This document shows, in pieces, positions 34,384-47,212 of a stretch of 64,000 nt of DNA. Position numbers and translations under genes: made by a program. Source of the stretch: Davidsoniella eucalypti (taxonomy: Eukaryota > Ascomycota > Sordariomycetes > Microascales > Ceratocystidaceae); contig RMBW01000009.1 of NCBI GenBank assembly GCA_004009845.1, forward strand, positions 62,001 to 126,000, given 5' to 3'. The first letter of the stretch is position 1. Every line of letters begins with the position of its first letter. The notes below the pieces were generated by a model. The model was not told where the DNA came from. It worked only from the letters and a program-made list of their open reading frames with translations, and searched no databases.

Positions 34384-35076
34384 ACCCAGCATCCATCTAT
34401 AGATCCCGCTTTCCGCAGCACTGCTCGGTCGAGAACAACCACTTAGGTCACCAAAGCCTAGGCCAAGTGACTATTTTTGTGTCAACGACTTTGTTTTTTA
34501 CCAGAGCTTCTTTTTTCATATCTTACGAACATATACATCTTTTCGACAGCTCGACTTTTCATTTCCCTACGCCGCCACAATCGCCGGTAAATGCATTGGG
34601 GCTCTGGCTGGTTTACCGGCTTCCTAATTCGGCTTTCTTTTTTTATTCTTTTCTTTCTTTTGTTGCTTTGCTTTTGGTGGCATATGTGATCTTTAGCACA
34701 TTGATCTTGGCTTTATTTTGCCCTTTTTTGTAATAGTACGATACCAGGTGGGATTTCTCGATGAATATCCTTTTGTTTATATTTGCTGAATTTAAATCCG
34801 AATACTTTCCTTAACGTTGAATAAGAACCAGTTGCATTGACATCGTGATCTCGTGTGTAACACGACTTGGAATCTAACACGACTTGGAATCGGACTCGAC
34901 ATAGTATCATTAATTCATTATATATTGAACTGATATGAAAAAGGATTCAGTTGATGACATATGAGGACAATAGAAATATGCATTCCTGGTGCCATTCTCT
35001 CCGCCATCTTCGTCATGGCCGGTTCCAGTCCTTTCCTTGTCTCGGTACCAATCATGCTACCTTTCGTCAGCATGGC
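34384..35076. other. Convergent intergenic region
   Basis: 3' sequence of the flanking genes, with a T-rich stretch at 34640-34735 and a 17-bp tandem duplication at 34858-34891. No gene seen. Confidence 0.4.
34858..34891 (+). repeat. 17-bp tandem duplication
   Basis: taacacgacttggaatc occurs twice in direct succession without mismatch. Confidence 0.85.
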
Positions 35077-36423
35077 CTACTCTATGATCTTTCCGTTAAA
35101 CCACATGTGCCCAGACCGTCCCTGGCATCCATGCAACGCCAGTGTTACGACCATCTGAGCCATATCATCAAACAATCTATTGCCAACCTGACCGGACGCC
35201 GTTTTCGTCCAGGGCAAGCCCGTAACCGCAGTGCTGAAATACACCGTATCCGCTGTATTGCTGTCATTATTATACATAGTCTCCTGTCCCGCGAGGGCGC
35301 GAGTGCCCACGACGAGAGCCGTCTTGGTGACATCACAGGGGCTTAGTGGGAATCCCGCGGCCACTAAAGCAGATTCGCCCTGTTTAGCGGCTTCATTATA
35401 GCAGTCCATGAGCTTGATTATTTGGAGAGGGCTGACGACGTTGGCGAATAAGGCGGTGCAATCATCCTGTTCACGCGCGAGTAGGGTTGGTATGGCACAG
35501 GATATGTTAATAATGTGCCCGGTACCCGGACGCATGTGTGGCCTCATGCCGGAGCAGATGGTCAGTGGGCCAGTGACATTAGCGGCGATGGAGCTGGAGA
35601 CTGAGGATATGTCTGTGTTGCTATATGTCAGTATACCATATATATATATATATAAGAAGACTTGAGGGATTACAAATAGAATCCAAGAAGGACTTACCGC
35701 TCTGAGAGTAGAGCACTCCAGCGCTATTCACGATGAAGTCCAGATAACCATGGTGCCTCTCCGCCATCGTTTTTATTAGACGATCAATGGAATCGAAGTT
35801 GGTGATATCAACCACTTCCAAGTTAAGCGTCACCGGCCCGCCATGGATGTGTAGGCACTTGCTGTCGATAATTTCGGGGTCTGACGTCAAAGCTATCATG
35901 CCCCTGCCAATATCAGAGTGTGAAGCTCCCGTCATATAAAGCAATAACGGGTTTTTACCGAATCGTGACTGAGCATACTGTAGGCTAATCTGACGGACTA
36001 TAAGAGAGAGAAGAAGCACACACTAGGGTTAACAATACTATACGTATGAGACGTAAACAAGGGTTTGATGTCAGGATTCCGTGAAAGGCAACCAACGCCT
36101 AACATGGATCGTAGATCTTGTTTTATCTCAGCCATTAAAATAAGCATGTTTCGATTTGACAATTGATCTTCTGAAAGGCAAGCTATATTTGCCAGAATAT
36201 AATAAAGACCACGGGCTAGACCAAGCTAGTAGTCTCGTGTCCGGCCGTCTCTTGAATATATCGAGGGGCATATAGGCCAAGGCAAGAATGAGTGGGCGGG
36301 TTGAGCAGGGTGCGGATAACTTGGAAAGAAGGCAGAGGATTAAAGAAACATACCTGTAGCGAGACCAACGCCAAAGCTAGCATCGATGACAACCCCAAAG
36401 TGACTATAGTGTTTTATGGTCAT
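35077..36423 (-). CDS. Carbonyl-reductase-like short-chain dehydrogenase with altered active site
   Basis: Exons are 36423..36354, 35997..35698 and 35612..35077, giving 301 aa. Intron 1 is 356 nt (GTATGT...TTATAG) and intron 2 is 85 nt (GTAAGT...ACACAG). The joined N-terminus GVVIDASFGVGLATVRQISLQYAQSR and then KNPLLLYMTGAS, DITNFDSIDRL and LDFIVNSAG follow the fungal/animal carbonyl reductase (CBR) pattern. Key residues deviate. TGxxxGxG reads IDASFGVG (first Gly replaced by Asp14). The catalytic YxxxK position reads CDVTK (Cys216, Lys220). The catalytic Ser may be retained in INISC (Ser161), and NSAG (114-117) is intact. It may be a pseudoenzyme or a decaying gene. Intron 2 contains an AT dinucleotide run. 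Confidence 0.8.
35638..35655 (+). repeat. AT microsatellite inside intron 2 of the SDR gene
   Basis: About nine AT units near the acceptor side of the intron. Confidence 0.85.
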
Positions 36424-38796
36424 AGCGTAGGCGTTGTATGCAAACTAGGGCTCAAGTGGGATAGCAGTAGGACAAGTGATGATATTGGATATAATGCGGT
36501 GATATGCGGTGACTGTCTGAGAATATAGAGATAGAGAAACGGGAAAGAAAACGGTTTCCTTTTTTTTTTTTGAAAAGGGCGGAGATATATCACTTTGTAC
36601 GGCGAAGTATCACGGCCACATGTGTTTTCGTCCGAAACGGACATTGGGAGGCAGTTGCAAGTATGATTGAAGGGTGTTGGCTACCTTGACGAGGCCTGGG
36701 TAGGTAAGATAGACGGGGGGGGGGGTGTATGCACATGAGATCAGGAAAAAGAATAGAGCCACCGTCTTCGTATATGCTATGACATGTCTGGATCTAGATA
36801 GCCGGTAAGCCGGTGGCAATGGACACAAAAAGTGTAACAAAACGGCATAAGATACGCATAACTCTCGTGGTTCTGCAGGAAGCAAATTCAGGAATGGGGT
36901 GTACAGATGTCTGCATGCTATACTTACATATAGTAATCACGGCTAGGTCAGACCAGCAAAGGAGGAAGACAGAAAAGAGGGTAAAACGTCAATATTCAAT
37001 GTGATATGTCATCTTTGTACACATGCAACAACCAAGACAGGCCAGCTATTCGTCGTTCCCACTTACTGTTTTTAGGCGTATGCATCAAATCACATCATCA
37101 TGTAAAACTGCTTTTGAGCAGGGAGATCCCGCTCCGAATAGACTGTCTTTGCCTTGTTTTCTACCATGCATACGTGTATCTGTATAATTGTACGTGCTTG
37201 TTTGATCCTCGTTGTCTCTTCTCGTGTCTCGAGATAGCCACAGATTAACCATTTCACGTGAATCCAGGCTGCCCCATGAAGAAAGGTCTTACGTATATAC
37301 ATTTGTACATACATGTGGTGCTGGCTGATTTTGGCGCACATAATGCAGATCAACTCTGCTGACTCTGGCTTATTTCATGGTCTGGATCCTGTAAGAATGA
37401 ACTGATTCTGAGAATATCTGAAATGCGGGCGTTTATAGGACTCGGAAGCCTAGCATGTTCGATCCGGACCTGATATGCAGCACTAGGTTTCCGAGCATAT
37501 TTACGGATAAATTAACCCTAAGCTCCAGATGTAATGGGGTTTCATGAGATAATTGATTCTAGGTGTCATTTGTGACTTATTTTCATTCATATTCATCGAC
37601 TTTGTCACGATATTCATGTCATTTTTATCGACCCCCATTCGCGCAAAACCAAGCTCTCATCTAAATGTCATTGATATGACAAAGAGCGAGACACTGTCTT
37701 GAATCGCTTATCGAGTCGGTTTGGCAGCAAGAAACACTGCGGGCGTTTTTCTAGCCTCCACATACAGATATATTGGCTTTTGCACATACCACCATGTCTA
37801 TCCGATACTTGCGAATTGATATTACACGCTGCAATTAGAGATATCTGCACTTGTCTCGATACCCTCGATCCTTGGACACATGACTTGACATTCGCGATGA
37901 AATGCTACATGCCTTTCAAAGTGGATCTGTATTGAGTTAGTGCCTTATATCACTACTTATGTAGCTCACTCAAATACGTAACGGCTTAGAATATCATCTT
38001 TATTTTTATGAGTTCTCTTGCCGTTGATCTTTGCTATATCAGTCCAGAAAGAACAAAACAACAAAAGAAATTCGATTATTATTCCGACTTGGTTATGATT
38101 CCTCGACGTAGTCCATAAGCGAGTCGGAAACTATATATGACCTCACGACCCAGAATACTTGAACACAAATTTGCCCTCCAAAAATCATATAAGAAGATTG
38201 TTTACCATGTTCTAAATCTACATTCTTGATTATGTTCTCCCCACATCCGTGATGTGGGGAGATATGATCAACAACCCGCTGGTACATCTCCCAGGGGCCT
38301 CGGGCTTTGTCAAGCAGCAACTAGAACCAAAGACGAATTCTTTATCAAGATATGTCTTCTGATGGAGGACCAAATGCAAAGATTTAGAGGCCATCTGCGC
38401 TTGGCTTATGATTGTTTGAAGCCAAATATGGCATCCTAGAGTCTGCTATAGAGCAACCTACACATAGGCTCAAAACGAAGGAAGGAAAGACAATGTGGCG
38501 TGTTCGGCAAGACAGGACATGCCTCAATAATTCAGAGTGTTATGGTTGACTTTCTAGTGAAAATACTAGCCATTTCCGATTCCCTACGGATTACGTAATT
38601 CTTGAAGATCATGCCCGTTTTATCACCAAATTCTGCACTTTGATTCGAGTTAGAAGCCTTGAGATAGCCATTAAGAAGCAAAGCCAAGGTGAAATCGTAA
38701 TGGGGTGTTCTTTTCATTCAAAGGCTAAAACATTGAACCATGAGTATGATTCAATAGATGGGATAGTGCTGAAAGCAAAATATAAAAATCTCTTAA
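36424..38796. other. Gene-poor region with a G11 run and a perfect hairpin
   Basis: No supported gene. A run of 11 G residues is at 36715-36725 and a perfect 11-bp hairpin is at 38236-38262. AT-rich low-complexity sequence (cattcat-type) lies near 37560-37640. All open frames are short. Confidence 0.4.
38236..38262. repeat. Perfect inverted repeat, 11-bp stem and 5-nt loop
   Basis: tctccccacat, loop ccgtg, atgtggggaga. The stem has no mismatch and is GC-rich in an otherwise AT-rich stretch. It lies 535 bp beyond the 3' end of the gene at 38797-40962. It could be a structured RNA element, a protein-binding palindrome or a transposon remnant. Confidence 0.6.
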
Positions 38797-40962
38797 CTAT
38801 GCGTCAAAATATCCACGTCCGCTCTGCCGACAATCATTTCCGTTGACTTGCGTCAACGGACTCAACATACTATCGTCAATGCCTAGACCATCCCCCTCTC
38901 CGCCCTCCTCATCCCAAATTGGCACTATCAGACGATCCGGCGAAAGAGGCCGCGCAAAGGCAAGCAAGCCAGACGTCTTGGAGAACGTAGTTGCTGCCGG
39001 GTATATGCCAAGTCCAGGCTGGTACATACTGCTGCCTCTTCGACTGTTTGCCTGGTGGCCGTTCTGAGCTTGTCCCTCTTGCTCACCACAACTGCCGTCA
39101 TTGCTTGCTCTGTTATGTACAATTGTAGTGGCGTGCTTGTCTACGCTTCCCGGATCTTCGAAGAGACTGAGCAGCGCTTCTCCTTCTCTTCTAGCAGTGC
39201 TGCGTAGAGACGATGATGATGTCCGAGGTTCGATTCCGAAACGACCTGCTATACTGCGAATGCTATCGTAGCCTGCATACTCACTACCACTAACATCATT
39301 TTCTCTGTTTCCGGAGGCATCTCGGCAGCCAGCGGCAGCTTCTTCTACCGCTTCGTCTTCCCCACTATCGCCTAACGTCTCAATCGCCCACCCGACTACG
39401 GCACCGAGTTGTAGCGCAAATGAAACGCTTAATGGCACCATATACCCCCAAGCCTGTAGCTGAAGCCGGTCTTCCATGGTCTCTTCGAATCCGCCTGACA
39501 CCTCACCGTTCTCTGCCAGTAGGCGCGATGGATGTGAGAGGGCGACGTTAGCGAGTCGCAGCATGCCAACGAGTTGGGCTGTTAACACACTAATGTTATA
39601 ATGCGCTAGGCCAGTCGCCACGCAGACCAACGCAGTTAACGTCATCCGCAGCGGCGTCCATGAAGGACGTCTGTGACATTTCAAGGCAGATCCAAGTACT
39701 TGTGTTCCTTCTTGTGCTATAGCCGCAGATGTTGTCGACGAAGAAAAGATAGGTAGAGAGCACGACGACATCGCTGCACCTGGATCGTCGCCACGTAGTG
39801 TGGTGGCTCCGGAATCTGCACGGGATAGTTTCGATGGAGGTCCTATCAGGCGGTTATCGTCGGCACTTGAAATAGTCAGCGTGACGATAGCTGACTGTAA
39901 TTTGCCCGTATGTCGCCGCTGGTAACTACCGGTATTGAAAATACTGTAGAACGGGGGGTGGTAGTCGTAGCCTCCGCGGCCGTTATAGTGTAGAATATAA
40001 GGGCAAATAACGATAATAGCCTCGACAAGAAGACTGATAATGCCGAGAATCACCGCGAGGAAGAGACTGCCTGTGCCAAGGCATATAGGTATCGATACAT
40101 CGCGTAGTGGTGGGCGACTCCAGGCCTCAAAGAAGGCATTTGTGCATGTCGTTTTGTTCCTACCAACTCTCTGGTCACGTAGGGCCAAAGATTCGCTTTC
40201 ATCACCCTCTCCCTGCGTCGAATTACCAAGCCTGGGAGCGCCACTGGATCGTGTCGGATCGCTACAGTTCCATTCGGTGGGTGGAAGACCGATGGCTCGT
40301 GCAATATCGACGAGTTCCAGTCGCGGCTGCAGAACAAGCCGACTTGCTGTAGATATCACGCCCCAGTGCCTTTCAGACTCACTGTCACTATAGTTCCAGC
40401 TAATGGCTGTGGGATAGAAGGAGACTTGCACATTGAACTTGTCATCTGACCGGCTACTGTCTAAAGCGTCATCTAAAGATGGCCCAAGAACATGTTGCTG
40501 GTTTTTGTCTAGCGTAGGTCGTCTTCTTGCTAGTAACGCCCCATCTGGTAACAGGTTGTTTGTTTGTGCTGTGATTCCGTGGAACTATATCACCAAGTCA
40601 GTATCTGTATGTTATTCATACTGCCAAAGTAAACTCACCGTCACTAGTGATAACCGCGATAGACCTTCACCCCCATTGCCTCTACCGTGTCCTGCATTCA
40701 GCAAAACCACAGTGCTGGCAACTGTATAGGCCGTGGCCGCAATAGAGAAGAACGAGATCGCTTTGCGGCGCATATGTCGACATATCTTGGTGTCCTCTAC
40801 TCGTTCCATGTCGTCTTTCGTTCGTAGATGAGAAATACCATGCAAGCAGAGGAGTTGCTGACCCAGAGATCTCTCACAGTCTAGGCTTTGTCCAAAATTC
40901 TGGCTCAGGCGTCCCTTTTCAACAAAAAGGATAGCGACCTCGTACATTCCCTTGTACGCCAT
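38797..40962 (-). CDS. Polytopic membrane protein of unknown function
   Basis: Exon 1 is 40962..40639 and exon 2 is 40584..38797. The intron (40638..40585, 54 nt) has a GTGAGT donor and a ATATAG acceptor. The protein is 703 aa. Hydrophobic segments lie at about 68-90 (AISFFSIAATAYTVASTVVLL), 276-306 (SIPICLGTGSLFLAVILGIISLLVEAIIVI, perhaps one long or two short helices), 420-457 and 485-509 (YMVPLSVSFALQLGAVVGWAI). The loops are long, Ser-rich and acidic, and there are N-glycosylation sites (NCS, NKT, NST) between the first two segments. The C-terminal 190 residues are hydrophilic and probably cytosolic. I do not recognise the family; a sensor or scaffold is possible but unsupported. Confidence 0.72.
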
Positions 40963-43006
40963 TCAGTCCGGCATATTGCAACAACACATGCCATCACTTG
41001 TAGCTTCCCTGGATTCGGCCTGCCGGGAGCGCTGGGCTTCGGACTAGCCAGGAACAGCTGACCATCATCATCTATAAAGTCTCCCTTGACACCGATCCAA
41101 GTTCCTATGTCAACTTATCTTAGGAATGAGGATCTGATATGCAGAAGTATGGCTTGTACCTGCATTTCTGATGCTTTTCCACTTCGATAATCAAAACAAG
41201 AAACCGGCTTACATAGGCCGTATATCAATCGCCTAACATCGTCGTCACTATACAACAGAAAAAGACTAGTAGAGGGCTTCTGTTGAACCTTTGTTTGCCA
41301 GTCCTAGGGATCTATGCTTCCCTATGAAGATATTTTTATATCCTATCTCTATAGTAACCCTGTGAGCACGAAAATGAAGCAAAAAACATACAACACCTGG
41401 TATTCCCACGTGGTCACCCACCGTAGTACTGATCAGGCGCTCTACAGGTTAACTAAGGGAGAGCGGACGGGATCCCGTGCTTTCTATAGGCTATGGTCGT
41501 ATGTTGAGACTTTTAGCATTTAGTAGGCACTATAATAAGAACAACAAAAACGGACAATCTGTCCGGTAACCAATCCGGCGTCGTATGATCTTAGTAAATA
41601 TAATCAAATCAAATCATATCAAAAGGGATCAAATGCCAATTTCTGAAAAACTATGAAAGTAATAAGCCGGTAGAATTCTAACAAGAGGTTATTGGGAGAT
41701 CATCTACCCTATCTATCTACCAAATGCTACGCCCGAAGAAGAACCAAACTACGATTGTACCACCAGGAACAACGCTATGCCGAAGACCATTCACCAAGTG
41801 AGTACTCATTTTTTCTCAAGATACATATATATGCTCTAAGGACCTGGACCGTTTTAAGCTCCACTCTCAACCTCAATTACTTGAAATATAAAGGGTTCAA
41901 GTCCTGATACTGATGAAACTTTACCAAATCATCTCAGCCGACACACATGCTGATATTGAAAGCTTTAAGAGTGTATTCAAATATTCTTTCATGATCATCC
42001 ATCTTGTATCACTTGCCTGCTGCCACTATCTTCTATCATGACCATGATCATCCGCTTTTTACCACTATCTGGTATCATTATCGCTTATCGTGATGATCAT
42101 TCATCTTGACTTACAAACTTCCATCGATATCTCTTTCTATCATGCCTACATCCGCATCTTCTACAGATATTCTCTATTATTCCATCGCCCCCTTTCACAA
42201 ATATACCAGACTTCACACACGTAGTGGATAGATGATTATTTTCTAGCCTTTGTTATTTCATTGCTTTCTTCGTGACATCATTATCCATGAGAAATTATTC
42301 TAAAAGCATATTTGCCAGCATGTAGACCAACATAGCTATTTGTAATTGTGATGCTTTTCAATGTTGTTGAAGTGATACTTGTACTTGTATTTTGCCTTCT
42401 ATATGACAGTATATTTTTAGATTGATATTGTATATAAGATGCGAAGAAACGAAAAAGAAAACTGGTATCCCAGGAATAAGACAAAAACGTAGTATATGCT
42501 ATGTAAGTATATTAAGATATTTTCTATGTGTAAATGGCAACATGTCGGTAATATAGGAACAAAATAGGATCTCCTTCTACACGACTTCTTCTTCTCTGAT
42601 GAAATGATATCAGAATGGCATTCTTCCAAGAGTGGAGATGTGAAGAAAAAATAAGAAAAAAAGTTCTAATCAATAACTTCAAGATAGTCGACTAGATGAT
42701 ATTATGTATACAATAGAGCATAACAACACTGGCCGAGGACAAAGAACCTTCGTGCTATTCCATGAAGTGACTCGTCTAGAAAAGAGGGTCTTGGCTTGCC
42801 TTGTGGGCCTATTGATAGGAATCTGTCAGGGCCATTAGATGTTATGATGAGCTAAAGGGACGTTGATAAGCACAACAAATAGGGATTCTTAAGTTTTGAA
42901 ACGTGGTCCCGGCTAGAACAATGCGGGTAGGCAGACATATAAGTTGCTTGTTAGAGCAGCACCCTATAGATGTAAGATATTCATATTAACGGCTCTCATG
43001 GTTTGC
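40963..43006. other. 2-kb gene-poor region
   Basis: No supported gene. Sequence at 41950-42260 repeats loose atcatc/ttatcat motifs, low-complexity AT-rich DNA without a defined unit. A T-arm-like gggttcaagtcc at 41890 has no matching tRNA around it. Confidence 0.4.
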
Positions 43007-45798
43007 TCACCATGGTGCTGGATTCATTCCGTCTCGAGTAGTTTCCATTGGTCCACTACCCACCGGATGCATATTCATACCATGCACCACTGGAAGGTTA
43101 CCAAAACCCGGGATAGATGCCGGAAGTGAACCTGTCATGATGAACATTCCGTCTTCACCACCGGGATGAATTCCCGATGTTGGTGTCTTTGGAGCTCGTA
43201 CTCCATTGCCTATAGGACCCGACAAACTCTCCATCGAATTCATACCGTTTGCTACGTTTCCATTTGTGTTCCCGCCATCATGCCACATATCCCAGTCGAA
43301 TTGAGCGACGTCTAGGTACCCGCCAAGCAACTGGTCAATTGACGGATCAAGTGTGTTTGGCCCGGGTACCATCGGTGCGTTGGCATTTGGAACAGTGTTC
43401 GCATTGGGGTTGGGTCGGTGTAGACCCTGTGGCATAGCTGACATAGATCCTTCTAGCGATGATGGCACTGGTGGCTCTGTCATAGAATCACTGGGAGTCG
43501 AATCGCTCGCTGGGTTTGGCAGGCGACTACGCAGCTCAAGGATGCACGCTGGTGTTACCGTGGGCTCTCCGCGGGCGATTAGGTCCGCTTCACGGCTATT
43601 CCAGCCACGGAGTAAGAATGCGCCAAGGGATTGTGTGGCGTGTTTGGAGACATCAAAAAGCTCAGTGTGGTAGTTGTAGGTCTCATCGATAGCGGCCCAA
43701 GCACGCTCGGCCAACGGACCCGAGACGCGCTTCATGAGCTGACCGGCTACCATGACGATGACGTCAGTTGCGAAATGCGACTTAGCAAACCATATAAAGT
43801 TGAGTCTATCCATGACCTGGTAAAGTTCAAGATGGCTCTCCAAGTTCATGACACCCAGGCGGAACATGTGATCTTTGAAATTGTTTCCCCCGGGTGTCTG
43901 TGTGGGCGGCTCCAAGATTTCCATTAGCTTCTGTGTAATGAAGTTGATGAGCAGGCTGGCAGCTTCGTGTGTAGGGCCCATAGAAGCATCGACAACTTTC
44001 TCTGCTAGCGAGCAGATCTTTGTTTGGAAGTCACGAACCCATGTCCTGTATTTTTGTACTAAGTCATGATCGATTTGGTTTAGGATTCTGCCGTTTTGAG
44101 GATCGACACCCATCATGGCAGCTTCGAAGCCAGCCATGCCATGACTGCGAATCATGAAACGACCAAGCTCATAGGAAATCATGACAAAACCCATCTCGGT
44201 AGGAGTGTCGCGGGAGGTAACTGGCTCAGTTGATCCAGGGAAAAGATCGGCATCGTTGACATTGGATGGAAGCTTTGTATCCCAGTATGCAGGAATAACA
44301 TTAGAGCTCATTCCCGTCATAAGAGCATACCCAGCATCATGGAAGACAATCCACCACCAGATTCTACGGCGCATCTCTGTTTCAAAAGGCGTCAGGCCAA
44401 GCATTTCTCCGTCGCGATGGAGGCCCATCTTTTGGGCTATCCGTAGACCAATGCCGCCGAAAATCCAATGAGAGTGTGCATCTACTCTGCCAGCAAGTGA
44501 CATCTAGTTGACAAGTTAACAAATGTAAAGTGAATAGTAGATACTCAAAGGTATCTGATATACGAATAGATGAACTTACCATGTAGAAACACAAGCCCTG
44601 GAGAATGGGAATATCGTAGGTGCGCATGAAGTTGACATTTGATAGAGCTGTTTTCACACCGTGTGAGTACTTGTTCAGCGCTTCATTACGTGATATTCCC
44701 AGCATCTGTCTGCACTCCGCATCTGATAGAGCGTAAACGGCAATATTGAATATGGCAAATATAAGCGGCTGATAGTTAGGTGGCAGACTGGAACTAGAAT
44801 AGCCAGCAGCGTCAACAATATATGGCTGGATTGTGGGAACGTGAATCAGTTTTGATAGAGGGTTCACACGCTCTAGGAAAACTTGCCACAGACGAAACAT
44901 CTGTACAGGCTCGGGCTGGACATCACGGATAGACATGTTGGAGTAGTCATTCATCATAAGCTCCGTCAGATCGTCGGGACTAGTACTTTCTGAGCCCATA
45001 CTCGTATCTTCTGCAGATGTTTCGTCGGTGTCGATAATTTTGCGCATAGCCGCGAGCTGGAGATTGTTAGAAAATTAAGTCTTGGTCTCACAGATCTGTT
45101 GGTTGAAATAACTCCTTTCGCATACCTCGTCATAGAACTTGCTCCATAGTACGCTATCGGTGAATCGGGTGGTGCCGTCTTCCATGTGAACACGGCCGGT
45201 TTGTGTGAACCCTGTGGGTATCTGCGGATATGGCGCCGGCTCGGTAGAATCAGGAGGAATTGCGGCAGCTGAGTTAGGGAGTGAGGGTGGGTTTCCAGTT
45301 GCATAGTACGTCTTGAGTAGTTGTTCACAACGAGCTAGTCGTTCCTGAAGATCTTGATTTGGCCGGCGGCGTTTGCGGGCAGGTGCCGGTGTGCTAGGCG
45401 TACAAGTCGCATTGGCCTGGTTAAAGCATGAGATGGACAGTTAGAAAGCGGGTGGAAAAAAGCTAAGTAGCCGCCATGTGAGCACTCGGGCCGAGCAATG
45501 AACTAAATGGATATACCTTTATACAGTTTGAGCAGGGCGAGTTGCGATCGCATTTGATTTTGCGGTGCTGGCATAACACACAGGCCAGGATCCGTGGTGT
45601 TTTTGAAGCGGCCGAACCGGCGGCATTTGAGACGCTGGGCGTTGGTGTTACAGCCTGCGGGTTCTGGGATGGAGTTTGAGCAGGAGTTGCTATGCTGGAC
45701 ATGCTCGGGCTGGCGACGGTTGAATCCAGAATGGTGCTTCCCGGACTTGGCCGGGTCGGACTGTTGTCGCTGATCGAGGGAGAGCGGATGAAAGACAT
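43007..45798 (-). CDS. Zn2Cys6 transcription factor
   Basis: Exons are 45798..45517, 45416..45126, 45056..44580 and 44503..43007, with introns of 100, 69 and 76 nt, all phase 0. The protein is 848 aa. The binuclear zinc cluster has Cys 73, 76, 83, 89, 92 and 99 (CVLCQHRKIKCDRNSPCSNCIK, then ANATC); intron 1 falls between Cys92 and Cys99. A basic linker (PARKRRRPNQ) and a short coiled coil (LQERLARCEQLLKTYY) for dimerisation follow. The middle region (exons 3 and 4) is a fungal-specific transcription factor domain, with LIHVPTIQPYIVDAAGY, then GRVDAHSHWIFGGIGLRIAQKMGLHRDGE and EMRRRIWWWIVFHDAG as its usual landmarks. The C-terminal 180 residues are rich in Pro, Asn and Gly and probably activate transcription. 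The target pathway is unknown. Confidence 0.92.
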
Positions 45799-46520
45799 TG
45801 CTGCGGTGATCGTCTATGCGTTGTTCTTTGAGAGTCTTGTAAGCTCTGCCCGCACAAGAGCTGAATAAGATATGGCAGACTACGGTGTACGTAAGTCAGG
45901 ATATTGTTGCTAGTGCTTGTTGAAGAGGTGGGCAGATGTCGGTAGCAAAGATAAGTAAGCCGGCGGGGCTACGTTGTTGTGGTCGCCACCTGAGAACTTA
46001 GGGTTAAGATATTAAGTTTGGGCGGGCGGGCGGGACGACTAAGTAAATGCGGCCAGCGCGGGGATAAACTTTGACGATTGAATGATGAAGAGATAGCAAG
46101 CAGAAGAGGGGCTCGTTGATGCGATTAGTGACAAAATGTTCGGAAAGGCGAAAGAAGAAAAAAGAGAGGGAAAAAATGGTTCCTAAAGTAGAAAAAAATG
46201 GTGTAAAAAGATAGGGAAAAAGGGTTGATCTGTTTAGTGGGCGGCTCAATGTTGTTAAAACTGGATAGAGATGATCAATCAGGGAAGCTGCCGCACTTTG
46301 ACGAAGAAAATTAGCAGGCAACTCAAAACAAAGTTCAGGTCCAATGCATAAAAAATGAAGACGAAGGTGGTTCACGCACTGGCCAAGAAATCTTGGAAAG
46401 GCACGAGAAATCCTGTTTTGTTTTCCGAATGGGTTGTGAAACTCGTTCTGAGCGGAAGAGAAGGGAAAAGGCACAAATATGGAAATCTCAGCAGCATGTT
46501 AACCTGTAATATAGTTGTTA

Positions 46521-46550
46521 GACACTATATTAGTAGACACTATATTAGTA
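46521..46550 (+). repeat. 15-bp tandem duplication
   Basis: gacactatattagta occurs twice in direct succession. Confidence 0.85.
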
Positions 46551-47182
46551 GACTACAGCAAGGAGAAAAGATATGAGAAGAAATGAAGGATGAGGGCCCT
46601 CAACTGCTCAACTGGGGGAGGAACCCCTCGAGAAATGAGATATTCTACTTCTCTGGCGTGCACCAAGTGTTGCAAGTACTGCCATATTGCTATATTCTCA
46701 TCCCGCCTCGAGCTGTAGGGTCTTGCTTTGGGCCGTGAGCAGGAGTGCTACAGCCCGATCGTCGTTCTCTACGTGGTCCACGGGCATCGAAGAGGTACTA
46801 GCCACCGCTTTGGCACTACGCATTCCATGGTTGGTGCCGTATAAACATACCGTGGTAATAGATAGCAATGGCATGTCGACGTCGACGGGGACATGGAGGG
46901 GAGATGGAAATGGTTTATGGTGATAGTGGAAGGTTATGTACATACATGCTGTACAATATATTGTATATTAGAATATATCTATTTGCTTGAGCTCTTCCTG
47001 CCGCAATTTCATTTCTTGCACAAGAACAAAGCTTGTAAATCTTTCCAATATTCGTTTCTATCAAATTGCATCTATCTTCGCCATCTTCATCTTCACCTAC
47101 GAACCCGAATACTCATTGTATTTCTCTCTCCACTTCCTGTAATCGATCTCAAGGAACCTCGACCATACTACATGTAGCAGAC

Positions 47183-47212
47183 TACTAATTTCTACTAATT
47201 TCTACTAATTTC
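47183..47212 (+). repeat. 10-bp tandem triplication
   Basis: tactaatttc occurs three times without mismatch. Confidence 0.85.

Noticed and set aside
41800..41905. Possible tRNA at gggttcaagtcc
   Set aside because: No matching acceptor stem, D arm or anticodon stem can be folded.
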